A stretch of DNA of 64,000 nt from Actinomadura barringtoniae (GCF_017573505.1 NZ_JAGEOJ010000020.1:62001-126000); one strand, 5' to 3'; positions 31,004-40,524 are shown, counted from the first letter of the stretch. Notes: generated from the sequence alone by a model not told the origin. Made by a program: numbers and translations.

Positions 31004-33213
31004 GCGGCCTGGTGTCCCAGTTTGGCCGACAGTTCCTCCAGCAGGTCGAGCGCGGCGTCGGCGAGGACGGTGCCGGGCGGGAAGATCGCCGAGGCGCCCG
31101 CGGCGCGCAGCTCGTCGAAGTCCTGCGGCGGGATGACGCCGCCGACGACGATCATGATGTCCTCGCGGCCCAGCTCGGCCAGCTCGGCGCGCAGCGCCGG
31201 GACGAGGGTGAGGTGCCCGGCGGCGAGGGAGTTGACGCCGACGATGTGCACGTCCGCCTCGACCGCCTGCCGCGCGACCTCGCCCGGGGTCTGGAACAGC
31301 GGGCCCACGTCCACGTCGAAGCCGAGGTCGGCGAAGCCGGTGGCGATCACCTTCTGGCCGCGGTCGTGGCCGTCCTGGCCCATCTTGGCGACCAGGATGC
31401 GCGGCCGGCGGCCCTCGGCGTCCTCGAACGCGGCGGTCGCCGCCCGCGCCTTCTCGATGGCGCTCACCTTCCCTGCCTCCTCGCGGTACACGCCGGAGAT
31501 CGTACGGATCTGCGCGGCGTGCCGCCCGTACACACGCTCCAGCGCGTCGGAGATCTCGCCGACGGTCGCCTTGGCGCGGGCGGCGCCGATGGCCAGGTGG
31601 AGCAGGTTGTGCTCCAGGTCGGCGGGCCGGGTGCCGTTCTCGGCGGCCTCGGCGGCGTTGGACAGTGCGGCGAGCGCGGCCTGCGTCTCGGTCTCCGAAC
31701 GTTCCTCGCGCAGCCGCCGCAGCTTGTCGATCTGCTGGGCCCGTACGGAGGCGTTGTCGACCTTGAGGACCTCGATGCTCTCCTCGACGTCGGGCCGGTA
31801 CTTGTTGACGCCGATGACCGGCTGCCGCCCCGAGTCGATGCGCGCCTGTGTACGCGCCGCGGCCTCCTCGATGCGCAGCTTGGGAAGTCCCTCGTCGATG
31901 GCCTTGGCCATGCCTCCGGCGGCCTCGACCTCCTCGATGTGGCCCCAGGCCCTGCGCGCCAGGTCGTAGGTCAGCCGTTCAACGTAAGCGCTGCCGCCCC
32001 AGGGGTCGATCGTGCGCGTCGTGCCCGACTCCTGCTGGAGCAGCAGCTGGGTGTTGCGCGCGATGCGAGCCGAGAAGTCGGTAGGCAGGGCGAGTGCCTC
32101 GTCCAGGGCGTTGGTGTGCAGCGACTGGGTGTGGCCCTGGGTGGCGGCCATCGCCTCGATGCACGTACGGGCGACGTTGTTGAAGACGTCCTGCGCGGTC
32201 AGCGACCAGCCGGAGGTCTGCGAGTGCGTCCGCAGGCTGAGCGACTTGGCGTTCTTGGGGTCGAACTGCTTCACCAGCTTGGCCCACAGCAGCCGCGCGG
32301 CCCGCAGCTTGGCGACCTCCATGAAGAAGTTCATCCCGATCGCCCAGAAGAACGACAGCCGCGGCGCGAACGAGTCGATCTCCAGCCCGGCCTCGCGGCC
32401 CGCCCGGATGTACTCGACGCCGTCGGCCAGCGTGTAGGCCAGCTCCAGGTCGGCCGTGGCCCCGGCCTCCTGGATGTGGTAGCCGGAGATCGAGATCGAG
32501 TTGTACTTCGGCATCCGCTGCGAGGTGTACGCGAAGATGTCGGAGATGATCCGCATCGACGGCGACGGCGGGTAGATGTAGGTGTTGCGGACCATGAACT
32601 CCTTGAGGATGTCGTTCTGGATGGTCCCCGCGAGGGCCTCCGGCGCCACCCCCTGCTCCCCGGCCGCCGCGATGTAGAGCGCCAGCACGGGCAGCACCGC
32701 GCCGTTCATGGTCATCGACACGCTCATCTTGTCCAGCGGGATGCCGTCGAAGAGCTGCCGCATGTCGTAGATCGAGTCGATCGCGACGCCCGCCATGCCG
32801 ACGTCGCCCGCGACGCGCGGGTGGTCGGAGTCGTAGCCGCGGTGGGTGGCCAGGTCGAACGCGACGGACAGGCCCTTCTGCCCGGCCGCCAGGTTGCGGC
32901 GGTAGAACGCGTTGGACTCCTCGGCCGTCGAGAACCCCGCGTACTGGCGGATCGTCCACGGCTGGGTGGCGTACATCGCCGGGTAGGGCCCGCGCAGGTA
33001 GGGGGCGATGCCGGGCAGGGTGTCCAGGAAGTCCAGCCCGGTCAGGTCCTCGGCGGTGTAGAGCGGCTTGACGCCGATGCCCTCCGGGGTGTCCCAGGTC
33101 TGGGTGTCGACGTCCTTGCCGGTCGCCTCGGCGACGGCCGCGCGCCAGCGCTTGGCGGCCTCGTCGGAGGAGCCCGGCGCGCCGAGCTCGATCTCGGTGA
33201 AATCGGGGATCAT
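31000..33213 (-). CDS. mutB: Methylmalonyl-CoA mutase, large (catalytic) subunit
   Basis: A 737-residue B12-dependent enzyme interconverting succinyl-CoA and (R)-methylmalonyl-CoA in propionate/odd-chain catabolism and polyketide precursor supply. Residues 1-560 form the substrate TIM barrel (FLDTLPGIAPYLRGPYPAMY, TIRQYAGFSTAEESNAFYRR, SLRTHSQTSGWSLTAQD with the active-site His). The C terminus is the cobalamin-binding domain with DxHxxG in KMGQDGHDRGQKVIATG, then VGVNSLAAGH and GGVIPPQD. The full length is usual for the alpha subunit. The start ATG overlaps the mutA stop by ATGA. Confidence 0.97.
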   Translation of the reverse strand: MIPDFTEIELGAPGSSDEAAKRWRAAVAEATGKDVDTQTWDTPEGIGVKPLYTAEDLTGLDFLDTLPGIAPYLRGPYPAMYATQPWTIRQYAGFSTAEESNAFYRRNLAAGQKGLSVAFDLATHRGYDSDHPRVAGDVGMAGVAIDSIYDMRQLFDGIPLDKMSVSMTMNGAVLPVLALYIAAAGEQGVAPEALAGTIQNDILKEFMVRNTYIYPPSPSMRIISDIFAYTSQRMPKYNSISISGYHIQEAGATADLELAYTLADGVEYIRAGREAGLEIDSFAPRLSFFWAIGMNFFMEVAKLRAARLLWAKLVKQFDPKNAKSLSLRTHSQTSGWSLTAQDVFNNVARTCIEAMAATQGHTQSLHTNALDEALALPTDFSARIARNTQLLLQQESGTTRTIDPWGGSAYVERLTYDLARRAWGHIEEVEAAGGMAKAIDEGLPKLRIEEAAARTQARIDSGRQPVIGVNKYRPDVEESIEVLKVDNASVRAQQIDKLRRLREERSETETQAALAALSNAAEAAENGTRPADLEHNLLHLAIGAARAKATVGEISDALERVYGRHAAQIRTISGVYREEAGKVSAIEKARAATAAFEDAEGRRPRILVAKMGQDGHDRGQKVIATGFADLGFDVDVGPLFQTPGEVARQAVEADVHIVGVNSLAAGHLTLVPALRAELAELGREDIMIVVGGVIPPQDFDELRAAGASAIFPPGTVLADAALDLLEELSAKLGHQAA

Positions 33214-35033
33214 CGGTTCACTCCCAGATCGTCGAGGGTGGTCTCGAGCACGTCGACCGCGTCGCAGCCGGCGAACACATTGGCGTCCACCCCGTCATAG
33301 GACCCCGTACCCGCGAGCAACACCCTTATGGCTCCCGCGTCCTTCAGCGCCCGCGCGGTGGCCGCCGCCTCGTCGGCGTACACCCGGTCGCTGGAGCAGA
33401 CGCACGCCACGGCGGCGCCGCTGCCCGCGAAGTCTTCAATGCTCCCGCTGACGGTCTCGATGCCGCCCGCCTGGAACAGGTTGGCGGCGAACGTCGCCCG
33501 CGCGGTGTGCACCGCGATCGGCCCCAGCGTCGCCAGGAAGACCTTCGGACGGTCACCCGAGGCGTCCGCGTGCGCGTCGGAACGGTCGCGCAGCGCCTCG
33601 AAGTCCTGCCCGTACCGTACGACCGGCAGCCCGCCGCCGGGCCGCTCGGGCGCCGGTGCGCGCTCGGGCAGCGTCTCGGTCAGGTTGGGGAACTCGCTGA
33701 CGCCCGTGAGCGGGGCCTTGCGCCGGGCGAGGTCCTTGCGGCGCCGTGCCCAGGTGGCGGCGAGCCGGTCCGCGACCAGGCCCGAGTCCAGCGCGGCGGC
33801 CAGTCCCCCGGCCTTCTCGATCTCGGTGAACCACGTCCAGGCGGCTTGCGCGAGGTCCTCGGTGAGCCGCTCCACGTACCAGGAGCCGCCCGCCGGGTCG
33901 ATCACCCGCGACAGGCTCGACTCCTCCAGCAGCAGCGTCTGGGTGTTGCGCGCGATGCGGCGCGCGAAGTCGTCGGGCAGGCCGAGCCGGCTGTCGAACG
34001 GCAGCACGGTCACCGCGTCGGCGCCGCCGACGCCCGCCGCGAACGTGGCCACGGTCGTGCGGAGCATGTTCACCCACGGGTCGCGGCGGGTCATCATCGC
34101 CGCCGAGGTCACCGCGTGGATGCGCGCGGCCGTTCCCTCCCCGGCGCCGCTGACCTCGGCGACCCGCTGCCACAGGCGCCGCGCGGCGCGCAGCTTGGCG
34201 ATCGACAGGAACTGGTCGGCGTTCACCGCCAGCCGGAACTCCAGCTGCCCGAACGCCTCGTCGACGGTCAGCCCGGCGTCGGTCAGTGCCCTGAGATAGG
34301 CGACCCCGCCCGCGACGGCCGCGCCCAGTTCCTCGGCGTCGCTGCCGCCCGCTTCGTGGTAGACGGTCGCGTCCACGGTGATGGCACGCAGCTTGGGGAA
34401 TTCCCGTACGCACCTGACGGCGGCCTCTGCCGCGCCGCCCAATTCGGCACCGGCACCCGTCCGGGCCTTCAGTCCCAGGGGGTCGATGCCCAGGCTCCCG
34501 GACGCCTCGGAGGCGTTCCCACGTTCGTTCACCAGTGCGAGAAAGGCCTCGGCGGCCTCAGCCGCGTCCGCACCCGCGTCCAGAACCACCGGCGCCAGGT
34601 CGAGGAGCACGCCGCGCAGGGCCTCCCCCAGCCCGCCAACGGGCAGGCCGCCCTCCCCCAGCGTCAGCCATACCGAGGTGGTGCCGCTCTCCAGGTCGGC
34701 GAGGATCGCCTCCCGCGTCACCGCAGGGTCCGGGTGAACGTGGCGCTGGCGTACGTCCCAGCCCGCCAGGCTGTCAGGCTCGGGGCTCACCTCGCGCACG
34801 TAGGGGGCGAGCCCGGGACGGCCGGGCGCCGAGTCGTCCTTGGTATAGAGCGCGGCGATCGGCACGCCGTCGTACGACTCGCGGGTCAGCAGTCCCTCGA
34901 TCTCATCGAGGGGCGTCTCGTCCGTCGCTGCGCCGGACTTGCGCAGGACGCCCTTCACCATCTCCCGCCACCGGTCACGTTCGGCCGGGGGGAAGGCGGC
35001 GGCCAGTTCGAGTTCTTCGGGCGGCACCGTCAT
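33210..35033 (-). CDS. mutA: Methylmalonyl-CoA mutase, small subunit
   Basis: A 607-residue non-catalytic beta subunit of the heterodimeric mutase. It follows the MutB fold with an incomplete B12 site: the C-terminal domain has CSSDRVYADEAAATARALKD and no DxHxxG. Typical segments are GWDVRQRHVHPDP, NADQFLSIAKLRAARRLWQR, RRDPWVNMLRTTVATFAAGV and EESSLSRVIDPAGGSWYVER. The start MTVPPEELELAAAFP is chosen by family pattern; an ATG 11 codons upstream is possible, and neither has a strong ribosome site. It is first in the operon and coupled to mutB. Confidence 0.95.
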   Translation of the reverse strand: MTVPPEELELAAAFPPAERDRWREMVKGVLRKSGAATDETPLDEIEGLLTRESYDGVPIAALYTKDDSAPGRPGLAPYVREVSPEPDSLAGWDVRQRHVHPDPAVTREAILADLESGTTSVWLTLGEGGLPVGGLGEALRGVLLDLAPVVLDAGADAAEAAEAFLALVNERGNASEASGSLGIDPLGLKARTGAGAELGGAAEAAVRCVREFPKLRAITVDATVYHEAGGSDAEELGAAVAGGVAYLRALTDAGLTVDEAFGQLEFRLAVNADQFLSIAKLRAARRLWQRVAEVSGAGEGTAARIHAVTSAAMMTRRDPWVNMLRTTVATFAAGVGGADAVTVLPFDSRLGLPDDFARRIARNTQTLLLEESSLSRVIDPAGGSWYVERLTEDLAQAAWTWFTEIEKAGGLAAALDSGLVADRLAATWARRRKDLARRKAPLTGVSEFPNLTETLPERAPAPERPGGGLPVVRYGQDFEALRDRSDAHADASGDRPKVFLATLGPIAVHTARATFAANLFQAGGIETVSGSIEDFAGSGAAVACVCSSDRVYADEAAATARALKDAGAIRVLLAGTGSYDGVDANVFAGCDAVDVLETTLDDLGVNR

Positions 35034-35249
35034 GCCAGGGATGGTAAGCGAGCGTGTACATGCCATTCCGCAGCGGGTCCCCCTGATTTGCCCCCCATGG
35101 CGGATCCACACCCCGTGTTGGGCTCCTCTTGGGGTCTCCTGGGGGCCCAGTGCCCTCAGAACGCCCCCGAAGCGCCCGCGCGGGCGGCCGTTGCTAGGGT
35201 TTCCGGCGGCAGAGGTTCCTTCAGAGGCTCTAGGTAAGAGGTAACACGC

Positions 35250-35498
35250 ATGTCGAGTGGCAGCCACGCGGGACGCGCGAAGTCCTGGGTCGCCGTAACC
35301 GTGATCTTCATCGGTTTCGCCGTGGGCGGCGTGGCGCTGTGCGTCGGTCCGAACTGGCCCATGTTCTGGGGCGGCGCGGCCGTGGTCCTGCTCGGCGGCG
35401 TGGTGGCCTTCCTGGCCGACATCATGACCGACGTCGTGATCGACGAGCCGCGCCAGCAGGTCGTTCCCGCCCCCTCGCGAACCTCCTCCGCCTCCTGA
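35250..35498 (+). CDS. Small HGxxPAAW-like membrane protein
   Basis: An 82-residue protein with two transmembrane helices (WVAVTVIFIGFAVGGVALCV and MFWGGAAVVLLGGVVAFLAD) joined by GPNWP. The arrangement matches small actinobacterial HGxxPAAW proteins. The N-terminal motif here reads SHAGRAKSW, so the name-giving residues are diverged. It has AAGAGGT about 8 bp before the ATG. It is often an orphan of unknown function. The 216 bp upstream, shared divergently with mutA, should hold both promoters. Confidence 0.7.
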   Translation: MSSGSHAGRAKSWVAVTVIFIGFAVGGVALCVGPNWPMFWGGAAVVLLGGVVAFLADIMTDVVIDEPRQQVVPAPSRTSSAS

Positions 35499-35607
35499 GT
35501 CACGTCCCGGACCGGGCCGCCGAGGCTCGGAGTGGGAATCCCGCCCGCCACCACGTACCGTCAAGGGTGCTCGGCCGTCTAGGACGACCCCGGCACAAGG
35601 TGGTGGG

Positions 35608-36714
35608 ATGGCCCTTCGATTCGGTGTCGAAGAGGAGTACTTCGTCGTCGATCCAGGTTCCAGGATGGTCGTCCCCCGGGCCGCTTCCGTGGTGGAACGC
35701 GCGTCCAGTGAGCTGGGCGAACGCGCCTCGACGGAGCTGATCGCCTTCCTCGCCGAGGCCAAGACCTCGCCGTGCGACGACCTGGGCAAGCTCGAGGACC
35801 AGATCCGGTCGATGCGGGCCATGATGGCCGCCGCGGCGGCCGAGGACGACCTGGTCCTGGCGGCGACCGGGACGCCCGTCCTCGGCGAGCCGCTGCCGCC
35901 GCCGATCAGCGCGGGCGCCCGCTACGCCGACGGCCTGGCCGTCTACCGGGCGCTGAACGACGACCAGTGCATCTGCTCCTGCCACGTCCACGTCGGGATC
36001 ACCGACCGGGCGCTGGCCGTCCAGGTGAGCAACCACCTGCGGCCGTGGCTGCCGACGCTGCTGGCGCTCGCCGCCAACTCCCCCTACTGGGCGGGCCGCG
36101 ACACCGGGCACGCGTGCTGGCGGGTGATGTCGTGGACGCGCTGGCCGGTGGCCGGGCCGCCGCCGTTCCTGGAGTCCCTCCAGCACTTCGAGGACCTGAT
36201 CGGCACGCTGCTGGACTGCGGCGCCCTGCTCGACCCGGGCACGCTCTTCTGGGACGTACGGCCCTCGTCACGGCTGCCGACCATCGAGGTCAGGCTGGGC
36301 GACGTCCCCCTCACCGTGGATCATTCGGTGCTGTTCGCGGCGCTGATCAGGGGCCTGGTGCAGACCGCGCTCGACGCCATCGACGCCGGTGAGCCGCCGC
36401 CCAACCCGTCTCCGGAGATCCTGCGGGCGGCCTACTGGCTGGCCTCGCGCGACGGGATGGCGGGCCACGGGATCGACGCGTTCACCGGCCGCCGCGTGCC
36501 GTCGCGCCGCCTCGCCGAGACGCTGCTCGACCACGTACGGACCGCGTTGATCGAGAACGGCGACCTCGATCGCGTGACGGGCGTGCTCCGCCGCGTCCTG
36601 GACCGCGGCACCGGGGCGGAGCACCAGCGCGCCGCCTTCCGCGAGCGCGACCGCCTGACCGACGTCGTCGACGCCACACTCCTGTCACCCTGCTGGCCGT
36701 CAGTCGCCGACTGA
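35608..36714 (+). CDS. Carboxylate-amine ligase, YbdK/EgtA-like glutamate-cysteine ligase type 2
   Basis: A 368-residue cytosolic ATP-grasp-like ligase of the GCS2 family. The N-terminal signature is LRFGVEEEYFVVDP. A central CHVHVGITDRALAVQVSNHL with the metal-binding His residues follows, then LALAANSPYWAGRDTGHACW and SRLPTIEVRLGDVPLTVDHS. The length and VEEE motif are those of YbdK-type proteins, which show weak gamma-glutamyl-cysteine ligase activity. The natural substrate is uncertain. Its 3' end overlaps the convergent kinase gene by 15 bp. Confidence 0.9.
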   Translation: MALRFGVEEEYFVVDPGSRMVVPRAASVVERASSELGERASTELIAFLAEAKTSPCDDLGKLEDQIRSMRAMMAAAAAEDDLVLAATGTPVLGEPLPPPISAGARYADGLAVYRALNDDQCICSCHVHVGITDRALAVQVSNHLRPWLPTLLALAANSPYWAGRDTGHACWRVMSWTRWPVAGPPPFLESLQHFEDLIGTLLDCGALLDPGTLFWDVRPSSRLPTIEVRLGDVPLTVDHSVLFAALIRGLVQTALDAIDAGEPPPNPSPEILRAAYWLASRDGMAGHGIDAFTGRRVPSRRLAETLLDHVRTALIENGDLDRVTGVLRRVLDRGTGAEHQRAAFRERDRLTDVVDATLLSPCWPSVAD

Positions 36715-37632
36715 ACGCCGGATCCCGGCCAATGCCTCGGCCAGCAACCGTTCCCGGCCCTCATCGGCCGCATAGGCGGCCAGCACCGAGCAGATGAAGA
36801 TCGCCAGCGTCCGCGCCGCGACAGCGGACGGTTCGGATCCGTACTCGGCCAGCAGCGTCGCCCGCGCCCGGCCGCTGAAGCCCGCGTAGGCGAGCGAGAG
36901 ATCGACCGCCGGATCGGCCACGCACAGGTCGCCCCAGTCGATCACCCCCGACGCGCGGCCCGCCTCGTCCACGAGCAGGTGGCGAACGTGAAGATCGCCG
37001 TGACTCACCACGCCCGGACCGCCGGGAGCAGCGGCGTTCGCCGCCTCGGCCAGGAAACGCTCGACGCCAGGATCACGAGACCAGACACCGGCCTTGGCCA
37101 GCCCGTCCAGCCGTTCCAGGGCCATGGGCGCGCGCACGGCGGGCTCGCCGCGCCGCAGCGGGTCGTACGGGAGATCCGCGCCGACCTCCGCGACCAGAGC
37201 CGGGTCGTGCAGCGCCCGCAGGAACGCCCCGATCCCCCGACCAGCCGCCTCGCGCTCGTCCTCCCCGAGCCTCGACTCCGCCAGCTCGCGCCCCGGGACC
37301 AGCCGCCCACCCCAGAATGGCCATGGAAACGTTTCCATCCCCTCGGGGGCGGCCAGCGAGGGCACAGGGATGGGCAGCGGCAGCCGGGGAGCCAGCCGAG
37401 GCAGTACGGCGATCTCGCGGGTGACGCCGGGCACGGCGATCTGCCGCCGTGGAAAGCGGAAGATCCAGTCGTCGCCGACCCGCATCACCGTGTTGTCCCA
37501 GCCCGTGGCCAGCCGCCGCGCCACTGCTCCGCGCAGCTGCGGGAAGCGCTCTCCCACGAGGGCCGCCGCCTCGTCCTCGGTCACGACCCGTTCCGGCGCC
37601 CAGTCGGGCCCGCTCCCACCACTCACGGTCAC
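36700..37632 (-). CDS. Aminoglycoside phosphotransferase (APH) family kinase
   Basis: A 310-residue cytosolic kinase-fold protein. I start it at the GTG at 37632 (VTVSGGSGPD); the second GTG six bases later is equally possible. N-lobe: LATGWDNTVMRVGDDWIFRF and PFPWPFWGG hinge region. C-lobe: catalytic loop SHGDLHVRHLLVDEAG (Asp) and metal motif GVIDWGDLCVADPAVDLS (second Asp). These are complete APH/ChoK motifs. Such proteins phosphorylate small molecules, and the substrate cannot be stated; drug resistance should not be assumed. Its end overlaps the YbdK gene end. Confidence 0.87.
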   Translation of the reverse strand: MTVSGGSGPDWAPERVVTEDEAAALVGERFPQLRGAVARRLATGWDNTVMRVGDDWIFRFPRRQIAVPGVTREIAVLPRLAPRLPLPIPVPSLAAPEGMETFPWPFWGGRLVPGRELAESRLGEDEREAAGRGIGAFLRALHDPALVAEVGADLPYDPLRRGEPAVRAPMALERLDGLAKAGVWSRDPGVERFLAEAANAAAPGGPGVVSHGDLHVRHLLVDEAGRASGVIDWGDLCVADPAVDLSLAYAGFSGRARATLLAEYGSEPSAVAARTLAIFICSVLAAYAADEGRERLLAEALAGIRRSVGD

Positions 37633-37711
37633 CGAAGGTACCCGCCTTACTCGCCAGTAGCTTGATGCCCTAACCTGCTGCCCCGAGATCGCTGAGCTCC
37701 CCAGCACCGAG

Positions 37712-38617
37712 GTGGTTCCGTTGCGCAAGACCAAGAACATCGCAGGCCAGGTCGTCGTCGTCACCGGAGCCGCCCGCGGGCTCGGCGCCCTGCTGGCCAA
37801 GGGAACGGCCCTGCGCGGCGCCCGCGTGGCCCTCCTCGGCCTCGAACCGGAGGAACTGGCAGCCGCGGCCGAGATCTGCGGCCCGGACGCCCGCTGGTGG
37901 GAGGCCGACGTCACCGACGACGCCGCGCTCGCCCGCGTCGCCGCCGAGATCCTCGACCACTACGGGCGCGTTGACATCGTGATCGCCAACGCCGGGATCG
38001 CGACCGGCGGCCCGGTGGAGTACTCCGACCCGAAGACGTTCAGCCGCGTCATCGAGGTGAACCTGCTCGGCAGCGTCGCCACCGCCCGAGCGTTCCTGCC
38101 CGCCCTGCGCGACAGCCGCGGCTACTTCTTCCAGGTGGCCTCGCTCGCCTCGATCTGCGCGGCCCCGATGATGGCCGCGTACTCCGCCAGCAAGGCGGGC
38201 GTGGAGGCGTTCGCGCACTCGCTGCGCGCCGAGACCGTGCACCACGGCGTGGGCGTCGGCGTCGGCTACCTCAGCTGGACCGACACCGACATGGTGCGCG
38301 GCGCCGACGAGAACGAGGCCCTGCGGGAGATGCGGGCGGGGCTGCCGTTCCCCGCCAACCGCACCTATCCCCTAGGCCCGACGGTGGAACGCATGATCGA
38401 CGGTATCTCCGACCGCAGGCCGCACGTCTACGGCCAGGCGTGGCTGCCCGCCATGCAGGCCGTCCGCGGCATCGTCCCCGCGTTCATCACCCGGCACGCG
38501 CGCAAGGTCATGGCCCGTCACGAGGCCCACTGGCTCGCCTCCGGGGGCGACAACGACCTTGTCGGCGCGGGCGGTGCCGCCAACTCGCGGACCACGGCCG
38601 ACACCGCGACCGGTTGA
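37712..38617 (+). CDS. Short-chain dehydrogenase/reductase
   Basis: A 301-residue SDR starting at GTG. The cofactor motif is VVVTGAARGLGALLA (TGxxxGxG), with DVTDDAAL, the NAG motif IVIANAGIATGG, the catalytic Ser in FFQVASLAS, and the active-site YxxxK in AYSASKAGVEA. The C terminus (ITRHARKVMARHEAHWLASG) is extended, as in acyl-oriented classical SDRs of actinomycetes. The substrate is unknown. The last 246 bp overlap the antisense reading frame of the EamA gene. Confidence 0.88.
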   Translation: MVPLRKTKNIAGQVVVVTGAARGLGALLAKGTALRGARVALLGLEPEELAAAAEICGPDARWWEADVTDDAALARVAAEILDHYGRVDIVIANAGIATGGPVEYSDPKTFSRVIEVNLLGSVATARAFLPALRDSRGYFFQVASLASICAAPMMAAYSASKAGVEAFAHSLRAETVHHGVGVGVGYLSWTDTDMVRGADENEALREMRAGLPFPANRTYPLGPTVERMIDGISDRRPHVYGQAWLPAMQAVRGIVPAFITRHARKVMARHEAHWLASGGDNDLVGAGGAANSRTTADTATG

Positions 38618-39505
38618 CGCCGCTTCGGGTGAACGGGAACGGTCGCGGGCCTTGCGGCCGGTGAGCCAGACGGCGAGCACGACCAGCACGCACCCTCCCA
38701 CCTGCCACAGGCTCGGGTGCTCGCTGAGGACCAGGGCCCCGACGCCGACCGCGAGGATCGGCTGGAGGAGCAGCAGCGTGCCGCCGACCTCGGCCCGCAG
38801 CCGCGTCATGCCCGCTCCGATGAACAGCCAGCCGAACACCTGCCCGGTCATGGCGAGCGAGGCGAGCCACCCCATCGCGGTCCACCCGGGGGTGAGGTCC
38901 AGGCCGTGCCAGGGAAGGTCAACGATCGCAGCGGCCATCGCGGCGGCGATGGTGGCGAACATGAGCGACTGAAAGCGGTGCCCCGAGCCCGTCCCCCCGG
39001 ACCGCGAAAGGAAGAGGAATCCCGCGTAGGCGACACCGGCGCCGCCCGCGTAGAGCACGCCCAGCCGGGGATCGCCGCCGATCGCGTGACCGTCCAGCAG
39101 GCCGCCCGCCAGCGCGACCCCGCCGAGCATCACCGGTACGGCCGCCGCGAACCGCCGGGTCGGGCGTTCGCCGAACGCCGCCCAGGTCAGCAACGGGACG
39201 ACGACCACCTGCACGTTCACCAGGATGGTCGAGATGCCCGCGCCGACCTCGTTGATCGCGGCGCCCCACAGCAGCAGGTCGACGCCCAGGAACGCGCCCG
39301 CCATCAGGTCGGTCCGGCGCCGCGCGGACGGCCCGAGCCGCCGCCACTCCATCACCGCCAGCGGAACCAGCACGGGCAGCGCCAGCAGGCATCGGTAGAA
39401 GCCGGCTGTCCCGGCCGAGGCGCCCGAGAGCTTGACGAACATGGCGGAGACCGAGATGCACACGGCACCCGCGATCACCAGGATCCGGGGGTCGATCTTC
39501 TGCAT
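38372..39505 (-). CDS. EamA/DMT-family transporter with long C-terminal extension
   Basis: A 377-residue reading frame. Residues 1-290 are a ten-helix drug/metabolite transporter with two EamA repeats (VCISVSAMFVKLSGASAG, then IDLPWHGLDLTPGWTAMGWL and GALVLSEHPSLWQVGGCVLV). After residue 295 (GRKARDRSRSPEAA) the frame continues about 80 codons and ends inside the convergent SDR gene, overlapping it by 246 bp. That tail looks like antisense SDR sequence, so the ancestral stop was probably lost, or an unseen error removed it. The start MQKIDPRIL is chosen over an upstream ATG. It is divergent from LysR. Confidence 0.82.
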   Translation of the reverse strand: MQKIDPRILVIAGAVCISVSAMFVKLSGASAGTAGFYRCLLALPVLVPLAVMEWRRLGPSARRRTDLMAGAFLGVDLLLWGAAINEVGAGISTILVNVQVVVVPLLTWAAFGERPTRRFAAAVPVMLGGVALAGGLLDGHAIGGDPRLGVLYAGGAGVAYAGFLFLSRSGGTGSGHRFQSLMFATIAAAMAAAIVDLPWHGLDLTPGWTAMGWLASLAMTGQVFGWLFIGAGMTRLRAEVGGTLLLLQPILAVGVGALVLSEHPSLWQVGGCVLVVLAVWLTGRKARDRSRSPEAASTGRGVGRGPRVGGTARADKVVVAPGGEPVGLVTGHDLARVPGDERGDDAADGLHGGQPRLAVDVRPAVGDTVDHAFHRRA

Positions 39506-39563
39506 ACGTCCCACGGTGCCGTGCGGTACCAGTAAGCACAAGCGAATGTTTCTTCATGCCATT

Positions 39564-39580
39564 CGGTAGCATTACTACCG
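39564..39580. promoter_or_regulatory. Palindrome at the LysR start
   Basis: CGGTAG and CTACCG are perfect 6-bp arms around CATTA, ending at the first base of the LysR GTG. It sits in the LysR/EamA divergent gap and could be an autoregulatory site. Confidence 0.5.
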
Positions 39581-40524
39581 TGTTCAATCTCGACCGTCTC
39601 CGCGCCCTGCACGCCGTGTCGGTCCACGGGACCGTGGCCGCCGCGGCGGAATCCCTGCATGTGACGCCATCCGGTGTATCCCAGCAGCTGGCCAAGCTCG
39701 AACGTGAGACAGGCCATCAGCTCCTGGAGCCGCAGGGCCGAGGGGTCCGGCTCACTCGCGCCGGTCAGGTCCTCGCCGGTCACGCCGGACGCATCCTCGC
39801 CCTGGCGGCGGAGGCCCAGGCCGAATTGGACGGGCTGGGCGGCGAGGCCGTCGGGCCGGTGCGGATCGGCTCGTTCATCACCGCCGCCCGCTCCATTCTC
39901 ATCAGCGCGCTGGGGGTCCTGCGCGAACGGCATCCCCGGCTGTCCCCCACCCTCGACGAGGGCGAGGCCGAACGGCTGCTGCCCGAGCTCGTGCGCGGAG
40001 ACCTGGACATCGCCGTGATCGAGAGCTGGGACAGCCTGCCGACGACGGTGCCCGCCTCGGTCACGCTCACCTCGCTGTTCCGCGACGTCATCGATGTCGC
40101 GCTGCCCGCCTCGCACCCGCTCGCGCGCCGCCGCGTCATCGACCTCTGCGAGCTGAACGACCTGCCGTGGGCGAGCTGGACCGCGGGCAGCACCTGCCAG
40201 ATGCAGATCGTCCAGACGCTCCGCGAGAACAACATCGACCCGCACATCGCCTGCAAGGTAGCCGACTACAGCACGCAGCTGGCGTTCGTCGCCGCCGGCA
40301 ACGCCGCCGCGCTCATCCCCCGCCTCGGCCGCGACCCGATCCCCGACGGCGTCCGCATCGTCGCGACGCGCAAGCCCGTGCACCGGCAGGTGCTGGCGGT
40401 CTGGCGCACCGGCGCGGAGAGCCCGGTGATCGCCGCGTGCCTGGAGGCGCTCCAGGCCGTGAGCCCTCGGCCGGAATCGAACCGGCGGCCTTCCCTTTAC
40501 GAGAGGGATGCTCTGACCAACTGA
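39580..40524 (+). CDS. LysR-family transcriptional regulator
   Basis: A 314-residue regulator. The GTG at 39580 (FNLDRLRALHAVS) is chosen as the family-typical start; an ATG at 39556 would place a palindrome in the coding region. Residues 3-62 are the LysR helix-turn-helix (GTVAAAAESLHVTPSGVSQQ, LERETGHQLLEPQGRGVRLT). Residues 90-290 are the periplasmic-binding-like effector domain (GPVRIGSFITAARSILISAL, VIESWDSLPTTVP). The last 20 residues are read from the antisense strand of the tRNA-Thr gene, with the stop inside it. Its likely target is the divergent EamA exporter. Confidence 0.87.
   Translation: MFNLDRLRALHAVSVHGTVAAAAESLHVTPSGVSQQLAKLERETGHQLLEPQGRGVRLTRAGQVLAGHAGRILALAAEAQAELDGLGGEAVGPVRIGSFITAARSILISALGVLRERHPRLSPTLDEGEAERLLPELVRGDLDIAVIESWDSLPTTVPASVTLTSLFRDVIDVALPASHPLARRRVIDLCELNDLPWASWTAGSTCQMQIVQTLRENNIDPHIACKVADYSTQLAFVAAGNAAALIPRLGRDPIPDGVRIVATRKPVHRQVLAVWRTGAESPVIAACLEALQAVSPRPESNRRPSLYERDALTN

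Noticed and set aside
30658..33300. Long plus-strand frame antisense to mutB and meaB
   Set aside because: It is antisense to strongly recognised mutase and GTPase genes and has no family similarity.
36700..37632. Aminoglycoside resistance gene
   Set aside because: The APH fold covers many small-molecule kinases, and there is no resistance-gene context.
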